NCBI GenBank assembly: GCA_016286055.1
Contig: JAEERW010000011.1
Location: 43,899-107,898, forward strand
Source of the DNA: Bacteroidales bacterium
GTDB lineage: Bacteria; Bacteroidota; Bacteroidia; Bacteroidales; UBA3824
Direction of reading: 5' to 3'
Length of the DNA stretch: 64,000 nt
In this document: positions 1 through 7,283 of the stretch, one piece after another
Layout: every line of letters starts with the position of its first letter
How positions within the stretch are numbered: position 1 is the stretch's first letter
Made by a program: the position numbers and the translations under genes
The notes under the pieces: generated by a model
The model's input: only the letters and a program-made list of their open reading frames with translations
Told to the model about the DNA's origin: nothing
The model's database searches: none

Positions 1-539
1 ACGAAGACGACCGTTGGGACGAATCACTTGTAGCATACGATGCTAAAATTAATTATCAATCAGGCGTTTATGAAGGCCAAAACCATATCATCGACGACGA
101 ACTATATTCGTATTTCACAGCCATACGCCAAAAAATCGGTGAAAATGGTCTTCTGTGCGTTGTAATTGATGCCTGCTACTCGGGTACAGGCTCGCGCGAT
201 GAAGTTGACGATGAAGGCATTGCTCGCGGCACTCGTTTGGGATTCAGCGAAGATGGCAAACTTTTCGCCCCAAGAATCGACCGCCAAAGCAATTATAAAA
301 TTGACAAAATTGCTGATGCCGCCGACATAATTGTGCTTGAAGCCTGCCGCGCATATCAAATTAACCACGAGGTGATAAAAAATGGCAGATATTTCGGCGC
401 ATTATCATATTACATAACGCAAGTGCTTAACAGCCATAGAATTACCAAAAATACCGATTGGATACTTCAAGTTAGCAATTTGATGTCAAACGACCCGGCA
501 TTGATAAGTCAAAATATGGTTTATGAGATAAGTTTTTGA
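1..539 (+). CDS. Caspase-like peptidase (C14 family), 3' part only
   Basis: The reading frame is open from base 3 to a TGA at 537-539, so the 5' end lies outside the window. The visible ~178 residues carry the segment CVVIDACYSGTGSR at about bases 150-195. This is the DACxSG motif holding the catalytic cysteine of caspase-like C14 peptidases (metacaspases, paracaspases). Further down, a LEACRAYQ segment and a GALSYYI segment match the usual C-terminal part of the fold. The catalytic histidine would lie upstream and cannot be seen. The gene converges on the TPR-CHAT gene next to it, which belongs to the same caspase-like superfamily. Proteins of this kind take part in programmed cell death or regulated proteolysis, but the substrate here is unknown. 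Confidence 0.85.
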   Translation, partial: EDDRWDESLVAYDAKINYQSGVYEGQNHIIDDELYSYFTAIRQKIGENGLLCVVIDACYSGTGSRDEVDDEGIARGTRLGFSEDGKLFAPRIDRQSNYKIDKIADAADIIVLEACRAYQINHEVIKNGRYFGALSYYITQVLNSHRITKNTDWILQVSNLMSNDPALISQNMVYEISF

Positions 540-557
540 TGGAGATTTGCCATTTTT

Positions 558-3020
558 CTAATCCAACATCACCCACGCCGCCCAATAATACGGGTCGGGA
601 AATTGTTTTTTAACCTCGTCTTGGGCAAGTTTGAGAGCCTTGTGGCGGTCGTTGGTTTCAAAGAGAAATTTGTAAAAATGCTCCATAAAGATAGCCGTTA
701 CACCGTCATCCACCTTCCACAGCGACATCAAAATTGCTCCTGCACCTGCTTGTTTGAAAGCACGTTGCAATCCAAAAACGCCATCCACAGGAAAAATCTT
801 TCCCCTTGCCGTTTCGCAGGCGGAGAGGACAACGAGTTTTGTGTTTGAGAGGTCGAGTTGAGAAATTTCGTAGGCGGTGAGAATGCCGTCTTCGGAATTA
901 ACGTTTTCAAAGTTGCCTTTCCATACATTGTTTGCACCCGAGAGAGCGAGTCCCGAAAGAATCATTGCGGATTCTTTTTGAGAGTATGTATTAATATTTT
1001 TTGCAAACGGCTTATTTGCTGCTTTTTCTTCTGTATCAAGGCAAAAACCGTGAGTTGCGAAATGCAGAATATCGGGTGATTTGCCGGAAAGTTGCTTTAC
1101 TGCTTGTTCGTTGGCGCCTTTATTATTCAATAATGTAACACTAATATTGTGTTGTTTTAAAAAATCGGCAATAGACTGAATTTCTTTACCAGAATGATGC
1201 AATTTGCCAAAGGTATAACCTCGTGAAGTATCATAAAATGCAGTGTCGTAATTAATATTGCCAACGAGTTCAGCAGACCCTGATGCTGCTAAATTTCTTG
1301 ATCTAACTGAATAAATGTCGGCAGAGGAAGAGACTCTAACGAGTTTGTATTTTTGCGATAGATTAAAACCGTTGTTATCAGTGAGGACATCAAAATTGAT
1401 TGTTGACAAAATGCCATAGGGAGAATAATAAACCGTTTTTGCATCTTTTAAAAATATATCTAATGATTTGAAAATGAGGTTATAAAGATTATTATTGATT
1501 TCGTCAGAATATAATTTAGAGTAAAACTCCATTTCATCATTAGAAGGTGTTAATAGTTCCTTAATTGTCTTAGTTTCTGCTAATATAATAAGTTTTGGTG
1601 CTGAATAATGTTTGCCTAAAATGTACGCTCCAAAATAATCTGTATGGTGTGGAACAGAATCGTATACGGGGATAAGGCAAAATTCTACTACGTATTCGTT
1701 TTCGTAAAGAACATCTTTCGATTCGGCAAAAGCATTTATTTTTTTGATAATTTCATTACTAAGGTTGGGTATTTTTGTCAGTACAGAATCAAAAAGTCTT
1801 TCATATTCAGTATAATCTTGCATTTGTTCTTCAAAAGTTTCACGACCAAATATGTACTTATGTTTTAACTCTTGCGATTGATAATAATCTGATTTGAGTT
1901 GCTCATCATCAGATTTCCTAACATATTCGTTAAGCAACCTGCTGCTTTGTAGTGATATAGTTTTGAAAAATGCGGTGCTGAGATATGAACTTTTTACTAT
2001 TTCGCTAAGATTTGATTTGTAAGCGGCAAAATTGTAAAATTCTATGTTTTTATTATTTTCATACCATACATAATTGTAGTTTTCTTCATTTGTTCTGAAA
2101 AAAATTCGCGGCATTGTCATCAGCATAGTAAGGTCAAACAACCCGAAAAACCGCGTAATTCTTTCTTTATCACCAAGAAACAAACTGCACGTCAGAAAAT
2201 TTTGAATATATACATTGTTGTTATAGTCTTGATACCATTTCATTTTCATAAGTATGTCCATAGCCTCTTGCCATTTATTTTGTTGCATTTTTATTACAGC
2301 AAGTGCGTTGCAAGCCTCACTATGAAGAGAGTTTGCCATAACATCTGTGACATTCAGATTGTCGATGATACTATTGTAGCACTTTTCGGATTTTTGAGTG
2401 TCACCTAAATCATTGTAAATGAGGGCAAGATTATTTAATATATTAAGTCCTTTATAATCCTTAGAACTAAATATATCGCCATAAAGATTATCATAGATTT
2501 TGATAGTTTTGTCAACGCTTTTTTTCATCATATCTTTATCGTCAAGCAAGTAGTAATAGATGGCATTTTGCACTACCAACGTTAAATAGTATTCACCAAA
2601 ATCGCCTGCCTCCTCAAATAATTCTTCGGCTCTCATAAGGTATGCCTTTGCTTTCCCCAACTGCCTCATAATGCGGTAACATTCTGCTACTTTTGTTATA
2701 ATTATACGAGTTTCTGTTGTGTTGCCAACATTTGTTTTCAGTGTTTTATATGCTTTTTCCAAAGTTTGACCCGCTTTGATGCCATTTCCAAACGAATCCA
2801 TCTCTATTCTGCTGAGCAAAATAACAACTACGGAGTAAGTTTCCGCATCAAAAAGACTATCATCTTCCATTTCGTCTCGGATATGTTCCAATGATGGATA
2901 AATTTCTTCGTAAAGGCCACGAACATAGAGATCAATACAGTCGTTAAACGACAAATAGTTTTGCGCGTTGGTACTACCAATTATACAAAGCAATAATAAT
3001 GTGGCTACACAATGTTTCAT
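558..3020 (-). CDS. Exported TPR-CHAT putative protease (copy 1)
   Basis: An 820-residue protein with a Sec signal peptide (residues 1-20, ending NAQ), a helical TPR-like region (about 50-300), a divergent middle, and a C-terminal CHAT domain (about 560-820). CHAT domains are caspase/separase-like cysteine proteases. The expected dyad is visible: His657 in HFATHG and Cys735 in VLSACETARG. The start is the ATG at 3020, directly before the signal peptide. A terminator-like hairpin and a TATCTTTG -7-like element lie 25-65 bases upstream. The last 114 residues differ at one position from the second CHAT protein of this window, while the N-terminal halves are strongly divergent. The protein is probably periplasmic or surface-facing. 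Its substrate is unknown. Confidence 0.88.
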   Translation of the reverse strand: MKHCVATLLLLCIIGSTNAQNYLSFNDCIDLYVRGLYEEIYPSLEHIRDEMEDDSLFDAETYSVVVILLSRIEMDSFGNGIKAGQTLEKAYKTLKTNVGNTTETRIIITKVAECYRIMRQLGKAKAYLMRAEELFEEAGDFGEYYLTLVVQNAIYYYLLDDKDMMKKSVDKTIKIYDNLYGDIFSSKDYKGLNILNNLALIYNDLGDTQKSEKCYNSIIDNLNVTDVMANSLHSEACNALAVIKMQQNKWQEAMDILMKMKWYQDYNNNVYIQNFLTCSLFLGDKERITRFFGLFDLTMLMTMPRIFFRTNEENYNYVWYENNKNIEFYNFAAYKSNLSEIVKSSYLSTAFFKTISLQSSRLLNEYVRKSDDEQLKSDYYQSQELKHKYIFGRETFEEQMQDYTEYERLFDSVLTKIPNLSNEIIKKINAFAESKDVLYENEYVVEFCLIPVYDSVPHHTDYFGAYILGKHYSAPKLIILAETKTIKELLTPSNDEMEFYSKLYSDEINNNLYNLIFKSLDIFLKDAKTVYYSPYGILSTINFDVLTDNNGFNLSQKYKLVRVSSSADIYSVRSRNLAASGSAELVGNINYDTAFYDTSRGYTFGKLHHSGKEIQSIADFLKQHNISVTLLNNKGANEQAVKQLSGKSPDILHFATHGFCLDTEEKAANKPFAKNINTYSQKESAMILSGLALSGANNVWKGNFENVNSEDGILTAYEISQLDLSNTKLVVLSACETARGKIFPVDGVFGLQRAFKQAGAGAILMSLWKVDDGVTAIFMEHFYKFLFETNDRHKALKLAQDEVKKQFPDPYYWAAWVMLD

Positions 3021-3046
3021 AAGTAGATGTTTATTGCCAAAGATAC

Positions 3047-3085
3047 AAAAAAAAGTTGTCCAAATGTTTAAAAGGACAACTTTTT
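3047..3085 (-). terminator. Hairpin terminator after the SH3/DUF3761 gene
   Basis: Arms at 3050-3061 and 3074-3085 form a 12-bp stem (core GTTGTCC / GGACAAC) with a 12-base loop, followed on the minus strand by a run of T. It lies between the SH3 gene and CHAT copy 1. A similar hairpin lies at the same distance upstream of CHAT copy 2. Confidence 0.75.
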
Positions 3086-3176
3086 ATAATGTGAGAATAA
3101 TTTGATTGAATATCACCAAGGATAAGTGGAACGTTGAGTAGTACCAGTGGTTCTGCCGTATTTTTAGACAGATTTG

Positions 3177-3674
3177 CTATAACCAAACCTTCACTCCTCC
3201 GTGATGCGAACAAGTGCCACGGCGGTGTGCACTGAAACTATATGTTCCATCGCGGCAAATTGCAGTTGCGCCCGATGGCTGAGTGTTGCTGTATTGCGGT
3301 CGCGGAATCCAATTGCCATCACAATTGCGATAGTAACCATTATGACTATTGTACGAACTCGTAGATTGTGACGACCAACTGTAATTATTTGTGCTGACTT
3401 TTGCAGTCAACACTTTTTGTTGAGAGAGATATTTTGTTGAGATATAACCTGTCTGTCCATTGTAGTTAACTCTTAACCAATCACTTTCATTATAACTTGG
3501 ATCGTTGATCGTTACTTGTGTTCCGGCAGACACTTGACCAATAACGCCGTAATTGGTTGATGGTCCACGTCGTAAGTTCAGATTTGTGGTGGTATAAAGA
3601 ACAGTTTGTCCAAAACTGCTTAATGTAATGATGATATTCAGTGCGAATATCAAAATAAAGTGTTTTTTGCTCAT
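3177..3674 (-). CDS. Secreted SH3-domain protein with DUF3761 C-terminus
   Basis: 165 residues. A signal peptide (1-23, ending SFGQ) is followed by a bacterial SH3 domain (about 26-85; NLNLRRGPSTNYGVIGQV and GYISTKYL are typical). A Ser/Tyr-rich linker leads to a C-terminal domain (about 130-165) with GATAICRDGTYSFSAHRRG and CSHHGGV, the signature of DUF3761. Bacterial SH3 domains often bind peptidoglycan or act as extracellular adaptors. The Cys/His-rich tail may bind metal or form a disulfide. The gene has its own ECF-like promoter element (3708-3735), 34 bases before the ATG, and ends at a hairpin terminator upstream of CHAT copy 1. Confidence 0.85.
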   Translation of the reverse strand: MSKKHFILIFALNIIITLSSFGQTVLYTTTNLNLRRGPSTNYGVIGQVSAGTQVTINDPSYNESDWLRVNYNGQTGYISTKYLSQQKVLTAKVSTNNYSWSSQSTSSYNSHNGYYRNCDGNWIPRPQYSNTQPSGATAICRDGTYSFSAHRRGTCSHHGGVKVWL

Positions 3675-3707
3675 TTCTATCGTGTTTTAAATTGTTAAAC
3701 TTTACAC

Positions 3708-3735
3708 TTAGTGACAGAAATGAGCAAAAGGTTAC
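3708..3735 (-). promoter_or_regulatory. ECF-sigma-like promoter element, copy a
   Basis: On the minus strand this reads GTAACCTT, 14 bases, CACTAA. It lies 34 bases upstream of the SH3/DUF3761 start codon. The same two boxes at the same spacing precede four other minus-strand units in this region. The boxes resemble the -35 (AAC) and -10 of ECF-sigma promoters. Confidence 0.7.
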
Positions 3736-3754
3736 ACTTTTTTTTGATAATTTT

Positions 3755-4219
3755 TTAGACGCAAGCCTTTGCTAAGAATAATCCTATGATACTCATCACA
3801 AGAAGGACGATAACCCAAGATTTTAATTCCTCTCCTGCGGCTTTAACTGCTACTTTGGTGTTTTGTTTTAGCGAATGCATAAATTCCTCAACAAGATTGC
3901 GAGCGTATTCGCGAGCATCATCCACGTCTCGTTTTACATTTTCGTCTTTGATATTATATGAATATGTCCACGATGGCGATGACGTAACTTCTGTTGTCTC
4001 TTGTTTGAAAGTCCTATATTCTTGGTCGTATCGTGTACGTTTTTCATCATCTTTTAAGATGGCATAGGCCTCATTGATATCTTGCATCATCGAAGTTGTG
4101 TCTTTGCCTGGATTTCGGTCGGGATGATATTTCATCGATGCAGTCTTGTATGCCTTCTTGATTTCCTCAGAAGTGGCATTTTGAGCAATGCTAAGTATCT
4201 GATAATAGTCTTTGAACAT
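3755..4219 (-). CDS. Membrane-anchored J-domain (DnaJ-like) protein
   Basis: 154 residues. The N-terminal J domain (about 3-66) has the HPD motif in KYHPDRNPG, needed to stimulate the ATPase of an Hsp70 (DnaK). The middle (70-130) is polar and shows no Gly/Phe-rich or Cys-rich zinc domain, so this is not canonical DnaJ. A hydrophobic C-terminal segment (about 133-151) probably anchors it in the inner membrane with the J domain in the cytoplasm. It starts 2 bases after the stop of an upstream 77-residue membrane protein and is clearly co-transcribed with it. A role in recruiting DnaK to the membrane, perhaps for exported neighbours, is inference. Confidence 0.85.
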   Translation of the reverse strand: MFKDYYQILSIAQNATSEEIKKAYKTASMKYHPDRNPGKDTTSMMQDINEAYAILKDDEKRTRYDQEYRTFKQETTEVTSSPSWTYSYNIKDENVKRDVDDAREYARNLVEEFMHSLKQNTKVAVKAAGEELKSWVIVLLVMSIIGLFLAKACV

Positions 4220-4221
4220 AC

Positions 4222-4455
4222 TTATTTTTGAAGAATTGATGAAGAATTGCTCTCGTTTTTCTTGTTGTCATCGTCTTTGTTGTCTTTTTTCCAAAGGGCG
4301 CGAAGTGCTGCTATTAATACGCACATAGCCACAACGCCAAGAATGCCAGGTGTATGAAACCCTTGACTTTGCCGTCCGGCGTTTATTAATCCGAATACGA
4401 TGAAGAAAATGACTATTGCTACTATGGTAACAATGATTTTTGCTGCCTTATTCAT
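4222..4455 (-). CDS. Small two-helix membrane protein
   Basis: 77 residues with two hydrophobic segments (about 6-26 and 37-55), followed by a highly charged Lys/Asp/Asn/Ser tail. I recognise no family. It ends 2 bases before the J-domain gene, so the two probably form an operon and may work together at the inner membrane. The upstream neighbour, a repeat protein, is separated by a strong inverted repeat at 4496-4524. Confidence 0.6.
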   Translation of the reverse strand: MNKAAKIIVTIVAIVIFFIVFGLINAGRQSQGFHTPGILGVVAMCVLIAALRALWKKDNKDDDNKKNESNSSSILQK

Positions 4456-4495
4456 GATTATATATTTAAGAATTATGCTTCTATTAAGATTTTAA

Positions 4496-4524
4496 GGGAT
4501 GGGCTTTATTATAAAGTCCATCCC
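4496..4524 (-). terminator. Strong hairpin after the TDMFGN repeat gene
   Basis: Arms 4496-4508 and 4512-4524 pair over 13 positions (one G-T wobble) with a 3-base loop. It begins 10 bases past the stop codon of the repeat protein. No good T run follows, so it may be a transcript-end stabiliser or attenuator rather than an intrinsic terminator. Confidence 0.55.
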
Positions 4525-4533
4525 GTTAGTTCA

Positions 4534-5028
4534 TTACCAGTTTCTAAAAGATGTATTAGTGTTGCCAAACATATCAGTGTTACTTGTCGCTGAGCCTGTT
4601 TTACGTCCAGACGCATCATAATAGTCAGTAGTTGTGTTGCCAAACATGTCGGTACGACTTGTTGAGGATCCAGCCTTACGTCCATACGAATCTGTATAGT
4701 TTGTGTTTGTGTTGCCGAACATGTCAGTGTGACTTGTTGATGAGCCAGCATTACGTCCATACGAATCCGTGTAGGTGGTGTTGGTGTTGCCAAACATATC
4801 GGTACGACTTGTTGCAGTACCTCTTTGTCCGTAACTATCACGGTATGTTGTGGTTGTGTTACCAAACATATCGGTACGACTTGTTGCAGTACCACTCTGT
4901 CCGTAACTATCACGGTATGTTGTGGTTGTGTTACCAAACATATCAGTACTTGTGGTAGCGCTTCCATATTGCGCACTTACCGATGAAACGGCAGCGGCAA
5001 ACATTAATGTAAATAGAATTCTTTTCAT
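4534..5028 (-). CDS. Secreted TDMFGN tandem-repeat protein
   Basis: 164 residues counted from the ATG at 5028, which is followed by a clear signal peptide (MKRILF...SVSAQ, 1-20). An in-frame ATG at 5088 would cover the promoter element at 5067-5094 and put 20 extra residues before the signal peptide, so I reject it. The mature part is almost entirely five tandem units of 24-25 residues plus a partial sixth. Each starts TDMFGNT and continues with a Tyr-containing stretch (YRDSYGQ or YTDSYGR) and a Ser/Thr/Gly spacer. The family is not recognised. It could be a secreted beta-rich fibre or surface protein. It has its own ECF-like promoter. Confidence 0.8.
   Translation of the reverse strand: MKRILFTLMFAAAVSSVSAQYGSATTSTDMFGNTTTTYRDSYGQSGTATSRTDMFGNTTTTYRDSYGQRGTATSRTDMFGNTNTTYTDSYGRNAGSSTSHTDMFGNTNTNYTDSYGRKAGSSTSRTDMFGNTTTDYYDASGRKTGSATSNTDMFGNTNTSFRNW
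4567..4956 (-). repeat. Tandem 72-75 base coding repeat (TDMFGN units)
   Basis: The coding sequence of the secreted repeat protein consists of direct repeats of 72 or 75 bases. Each contains the phrase for TDMFGNT, on the plus strand gtgttgccaaacat followed by rtcrgt. The two units nearest the start are nearly identical, and divergence grows towards the 3' end. Unit number could change by slippage or recombination. Ends are approximate. Confidence 0.8.
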
Positions 5029-5066
5029 GGTTGTATAATTTAAATAGTTAAACAATATTTTTTTCC

Positions 5067-5094
5067 TTAGTGTCTCAAATCCTACCAAGGTTAC
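5067..5094 (-). promoter_or_regulatory. ECF-sigma-like promoter element, copy b
   Basis: Minus strand GTAACCTT-N14-CACTAA, 39 bases upstream of the ATG at 5028. Its position inside the longer open frame argues for the shorter, signal-peptide start of the repeat protein. Confidence 0.7.
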
Positions 5095-5114
5095 AATTTA
5101 ATACGAACTTTTTT

Positions 5115-5399
5115 TTAAGATGCCGTATCCACATTTTGTACACTTTGTGTCGAATTTTGCGACATATTGTCTGATAGTTTTATACTGTCGTGGGTATCAG
5201 CCAAGGGCGAAATGTCGCGCAAAAAATTGCGATGAAGCACACGCGAAATCTTTATCAACATTTCAACGTCGATGTTTTTGCGCTGAAAAATGTTGTAAAC
5301 ATTTGTGCGGTTGCAGTTTAACTGTTGCGCCAACCATTCGGCGCGGCGGCCTTGCTGTATAAATTCCTCTTTTATGAGGTTTCCGATGTGAATCTCCAT
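5115..5399 (-). CDS. Small HTH regulator (copy 1)
   Basis: 94 residues from the ATG at 5399 (MEIHIGNLIKEEF). An ATG at 5417 is also in frame but would leave only about 10 bases after the predicted -10 box, and the paralogue at 15.6 kb lines up with the shorter start. The helix-turn-helix lies at about 20-45 (RAEWLAQQLNCNRTNVYNIF), followed by NIDVEMLIKISRVL, typical of small XRE-type regulators of this phylum. The C-terminal 30 residues are polar. It is divergent from an AAA/PD-(D/E)XK gene and is the first gene after ECF-like element c. It probably regulates this or a neighbouring unit. Confidence 0.8.
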   Translation of the reverse strand: MEIHIGNLIKEEFIQQGRRAEWLAQQLNCNRTNVYNIFQRKNIDVEMLIKISRVLHRNFLRDISPLADTHDSIKLSDNMSQNSTQSVQNVDTAS

Positions 5400-5428
5400 T
5401 TCAAATGTTTTTGTCATAATTTCTACCC

Positions 5429-5456
5429 TTAGTGATTTTACTTGCAGAAAGGTTAC
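5429..5456 (-). promoter_or_regulatory. ECF-sigma-like promoter element, copy c
   Basis: Minus strand GTAACCTT-N14-CACTAAG. It lies 30 bases upstream of the preferred HTH start at 5399 and only 12 from the ATG at 5417. Confidence 0.7.
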
Positions 5457-5653
5457 AACTTTTCTAAAATTAATTTTTGCAAAGGTAGAAAACCACTATT
5501 TTGGAGCGTTATATTTGTGTATCAGATATTTATACAGATAGTTGCAGATTTATGGACATTTTGTATAACAATCTTGTACAAATAGTTTTTCGTTGCCTTT
5601 TGCCCTTGATGATGGCAATATCTGGTGGTGGTTACAGGTGTCAGAAGAAAAAA

Positions 5654-5684
5654 TTGCTTTTTTTTAAAAAAAAACATATCTTTG
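5654..5684 (+). promoter_or_regulatory. Primary-sigma promoter of the AAA/nuclease gene
   Basis: TTGC (5654-5657), 19 bases, TATCTTTG (5677-5684) fits the Bacteroidetes TTTG-N19-TAnnTTTG consensus. It ends 23 bases before the ATG at 5708. Confidence 0.65.
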
Positions 5685-5707
5685 CCAAAAACTAAACTTA
5701 TAAGTTT

Positions 5708-7276
5708 ATGGGCATATTCATCGACAAGGGCAACATTGCCTTCAATGGCATCAGAAATTCCGCCTTTATTGACAAGTCGGGGTTATTAAGTATTTTAAAC
5801 GAAAGTATCGATACTTCGCATCGTTATATGTGCGTGTCGCGTCCACGGCGTTTTGGTAAGTCCGTAGCCGCAAAGATGATTTATGCTTATTACGATAGAA
5901 AATCTGATTCCGCTCCGCTGTTTGATGATTTGGAAATTGCAAAACTGCCAAGTTACAAAAAGCACCTTAATAAATATCCGACAATTTATATTGATTGGAA
6001 CAAGTTTTCGCAATTAGACAATCAGAGCGTTGTGGAAGAGGCTCAAAAAGAAGTGATTAAAGACTTAAAAGAGTCTTATCCTTTTTTGGAAGAAAAAGAA
6101 TTGTTGAGCAGAGCACTTGACGAAATCCACCAAAAAACCGGCGACCGTTTTGTCTTTATCATTGACGAGTGGGATAGGTTGGTGCGCGAAATTGATGAAA
6201 AAACGCAGACAAAATATGTCAATTTCCTCCGCTCAATGTTCAAATCAAATACTGCCGATGATGTTTTCTTATTGGTGTATATGACTGGTATTCTGCCTAT
6301 TATAAAGGTTGAATTACAATCGGCATTGAATAATTTTGATGAGTACAGCGTTATTGACCCGGGTAGAACTGCGCAATATTACGGTTTTACAGCAATGCAA
6401 GTACAATCTCTCTGCAACAAGTTTAATATGGATTTTGAAATGATGAAGCACGCCTACGACGGTTATATCATAGGTGATGAAAAGTCGATGTTTAATCCAA
6501 ATTCGGTGATGCAGTCGATAGAAAAAAGAAATTACAACAGCCATTGGTCGAAATCCGCATCGTACACAACCATTGAGCATTACATCAAAAACGACATCGA
6601 CGGATTGCGCGACAAAATTGTTAGGATGTTAAACGGAGAAAAGGTTTCAATCAGCGTTACGAGTTTCCGTAACGATATGAAAAACATCGAAACTTGTGAC
6701 GATGTTCTTACGCTTTTGGCGCATCTCGGCTACTTGTCGTACGATCCTGTGTTTGGTCGTGTTATGATTCCAAACACCGAGGTTGCCGACGAGTTTAAGA
6801 ACTCAATTCGTGTATGTGGATGGGGCAGTTTGTCGAAGGCGATAGGCAATTCGCGCGAACTTCTTAATGCAACTATTGCCGGTGATAAAAAATACATTGA
6901 AAAGGCTTTGGATTCGTATCACGATGAGGCGACATCGTTTATAGAGTTCAACGATGAAAATTCTTTGGCGTGTGCCATCCGCCTTGCATATTATTCGGCG
7001 CAGGCTCAATACGAAATTTTCAGGGAGTTCCCCTCGGGCAAAGGCTTTGCCGATATGGTTTTTGTACCTATTAAAAATTCGCCATATCCCGCCGTGGTTG
7101 TAGAGTTGAAATACGACAAAACCGCCGAAGGCGCAATTGCCCAAATAAAATCCAAAAACTATCACGGCAAACTCCAAAATTTTTCAAAAACTATTATCCT
7201 GCTTGGTATCAACTACGATAAAACCACCAAAAAACACGAAGTGGAGATTGAGGCGTTGAATGGGGAGTTTGTGTAG
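5708..7276 (+). CDS. AAA-ATPase-like / PD-(D/E)XK nuclease-like protein (copy 1)
   Basis: 522 residues. The N-terminal AAA-ATPase-like domain (about 1-280) has the family's variant P-loop RRFGKSV near residue 47 and a Walker B-like segment FVFIIDEWDRL near 150. The C-terminal domain (about 400-515) matches the PD-(D/E)XK_9 nuclease family: FADMVFVP gives the Asp, and VVVELKYDKT gives the E-x-K pair. Bacteroidetes carry many paralogues of this architecture, of unknown function, often in accessory regions. It is divergent from an HTH gene, exactly as in the second copy at 16 kb, and converges on CHAT copy 2 with a gap of 7 bases. Confidence 0.85.
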   Translation: MGIFIDKGNIAFNGIRNSAFIDKSGLLSILNESIDTSHRYMCVSRPRRFGKSVAAKMIYAYYDRKSDSAPLFDDLEIAKLPSYKKHLNKYPTIYIDWNKFSQLDNQSVVEEAQKEVIKDLKESYPFLEEKELLSRALDEIHQKTGDRFVFIIDEWDRLVREIDEKTQTKYVNFLRSMFKSNTADDVFLLVYMTGILPIIKVELQSALNNFDEYSVIDPGRTAQYYGFTAMQVQSLCNKFNMDFEMMKHAYDGYIIGDEKSMFNPNSVMQSIEKRNYNSHWSKSASYTTIEHYIKNDIDGLRDKIVRMLNGEKVSISVTSFRNDMKNIETCDDVLTLLAHLGYLSYDPVFGRVMIPNTEVADEFKNSIRVCGWGSLSKAIGNSRELLNATIAGDKKYIEKALDSYHDEATSFIEFNDENSLACAIRLAYYSAQAQYEIFREFPSGKGFADMVFVPIKNSPYPAVVVELKYDKTAEGAIAQIKSKNYHGKLQNFSKTIILLGINYDKTTKKHEVEIEALNGEFV

Positions 7277-7283
7277 ATGATTT

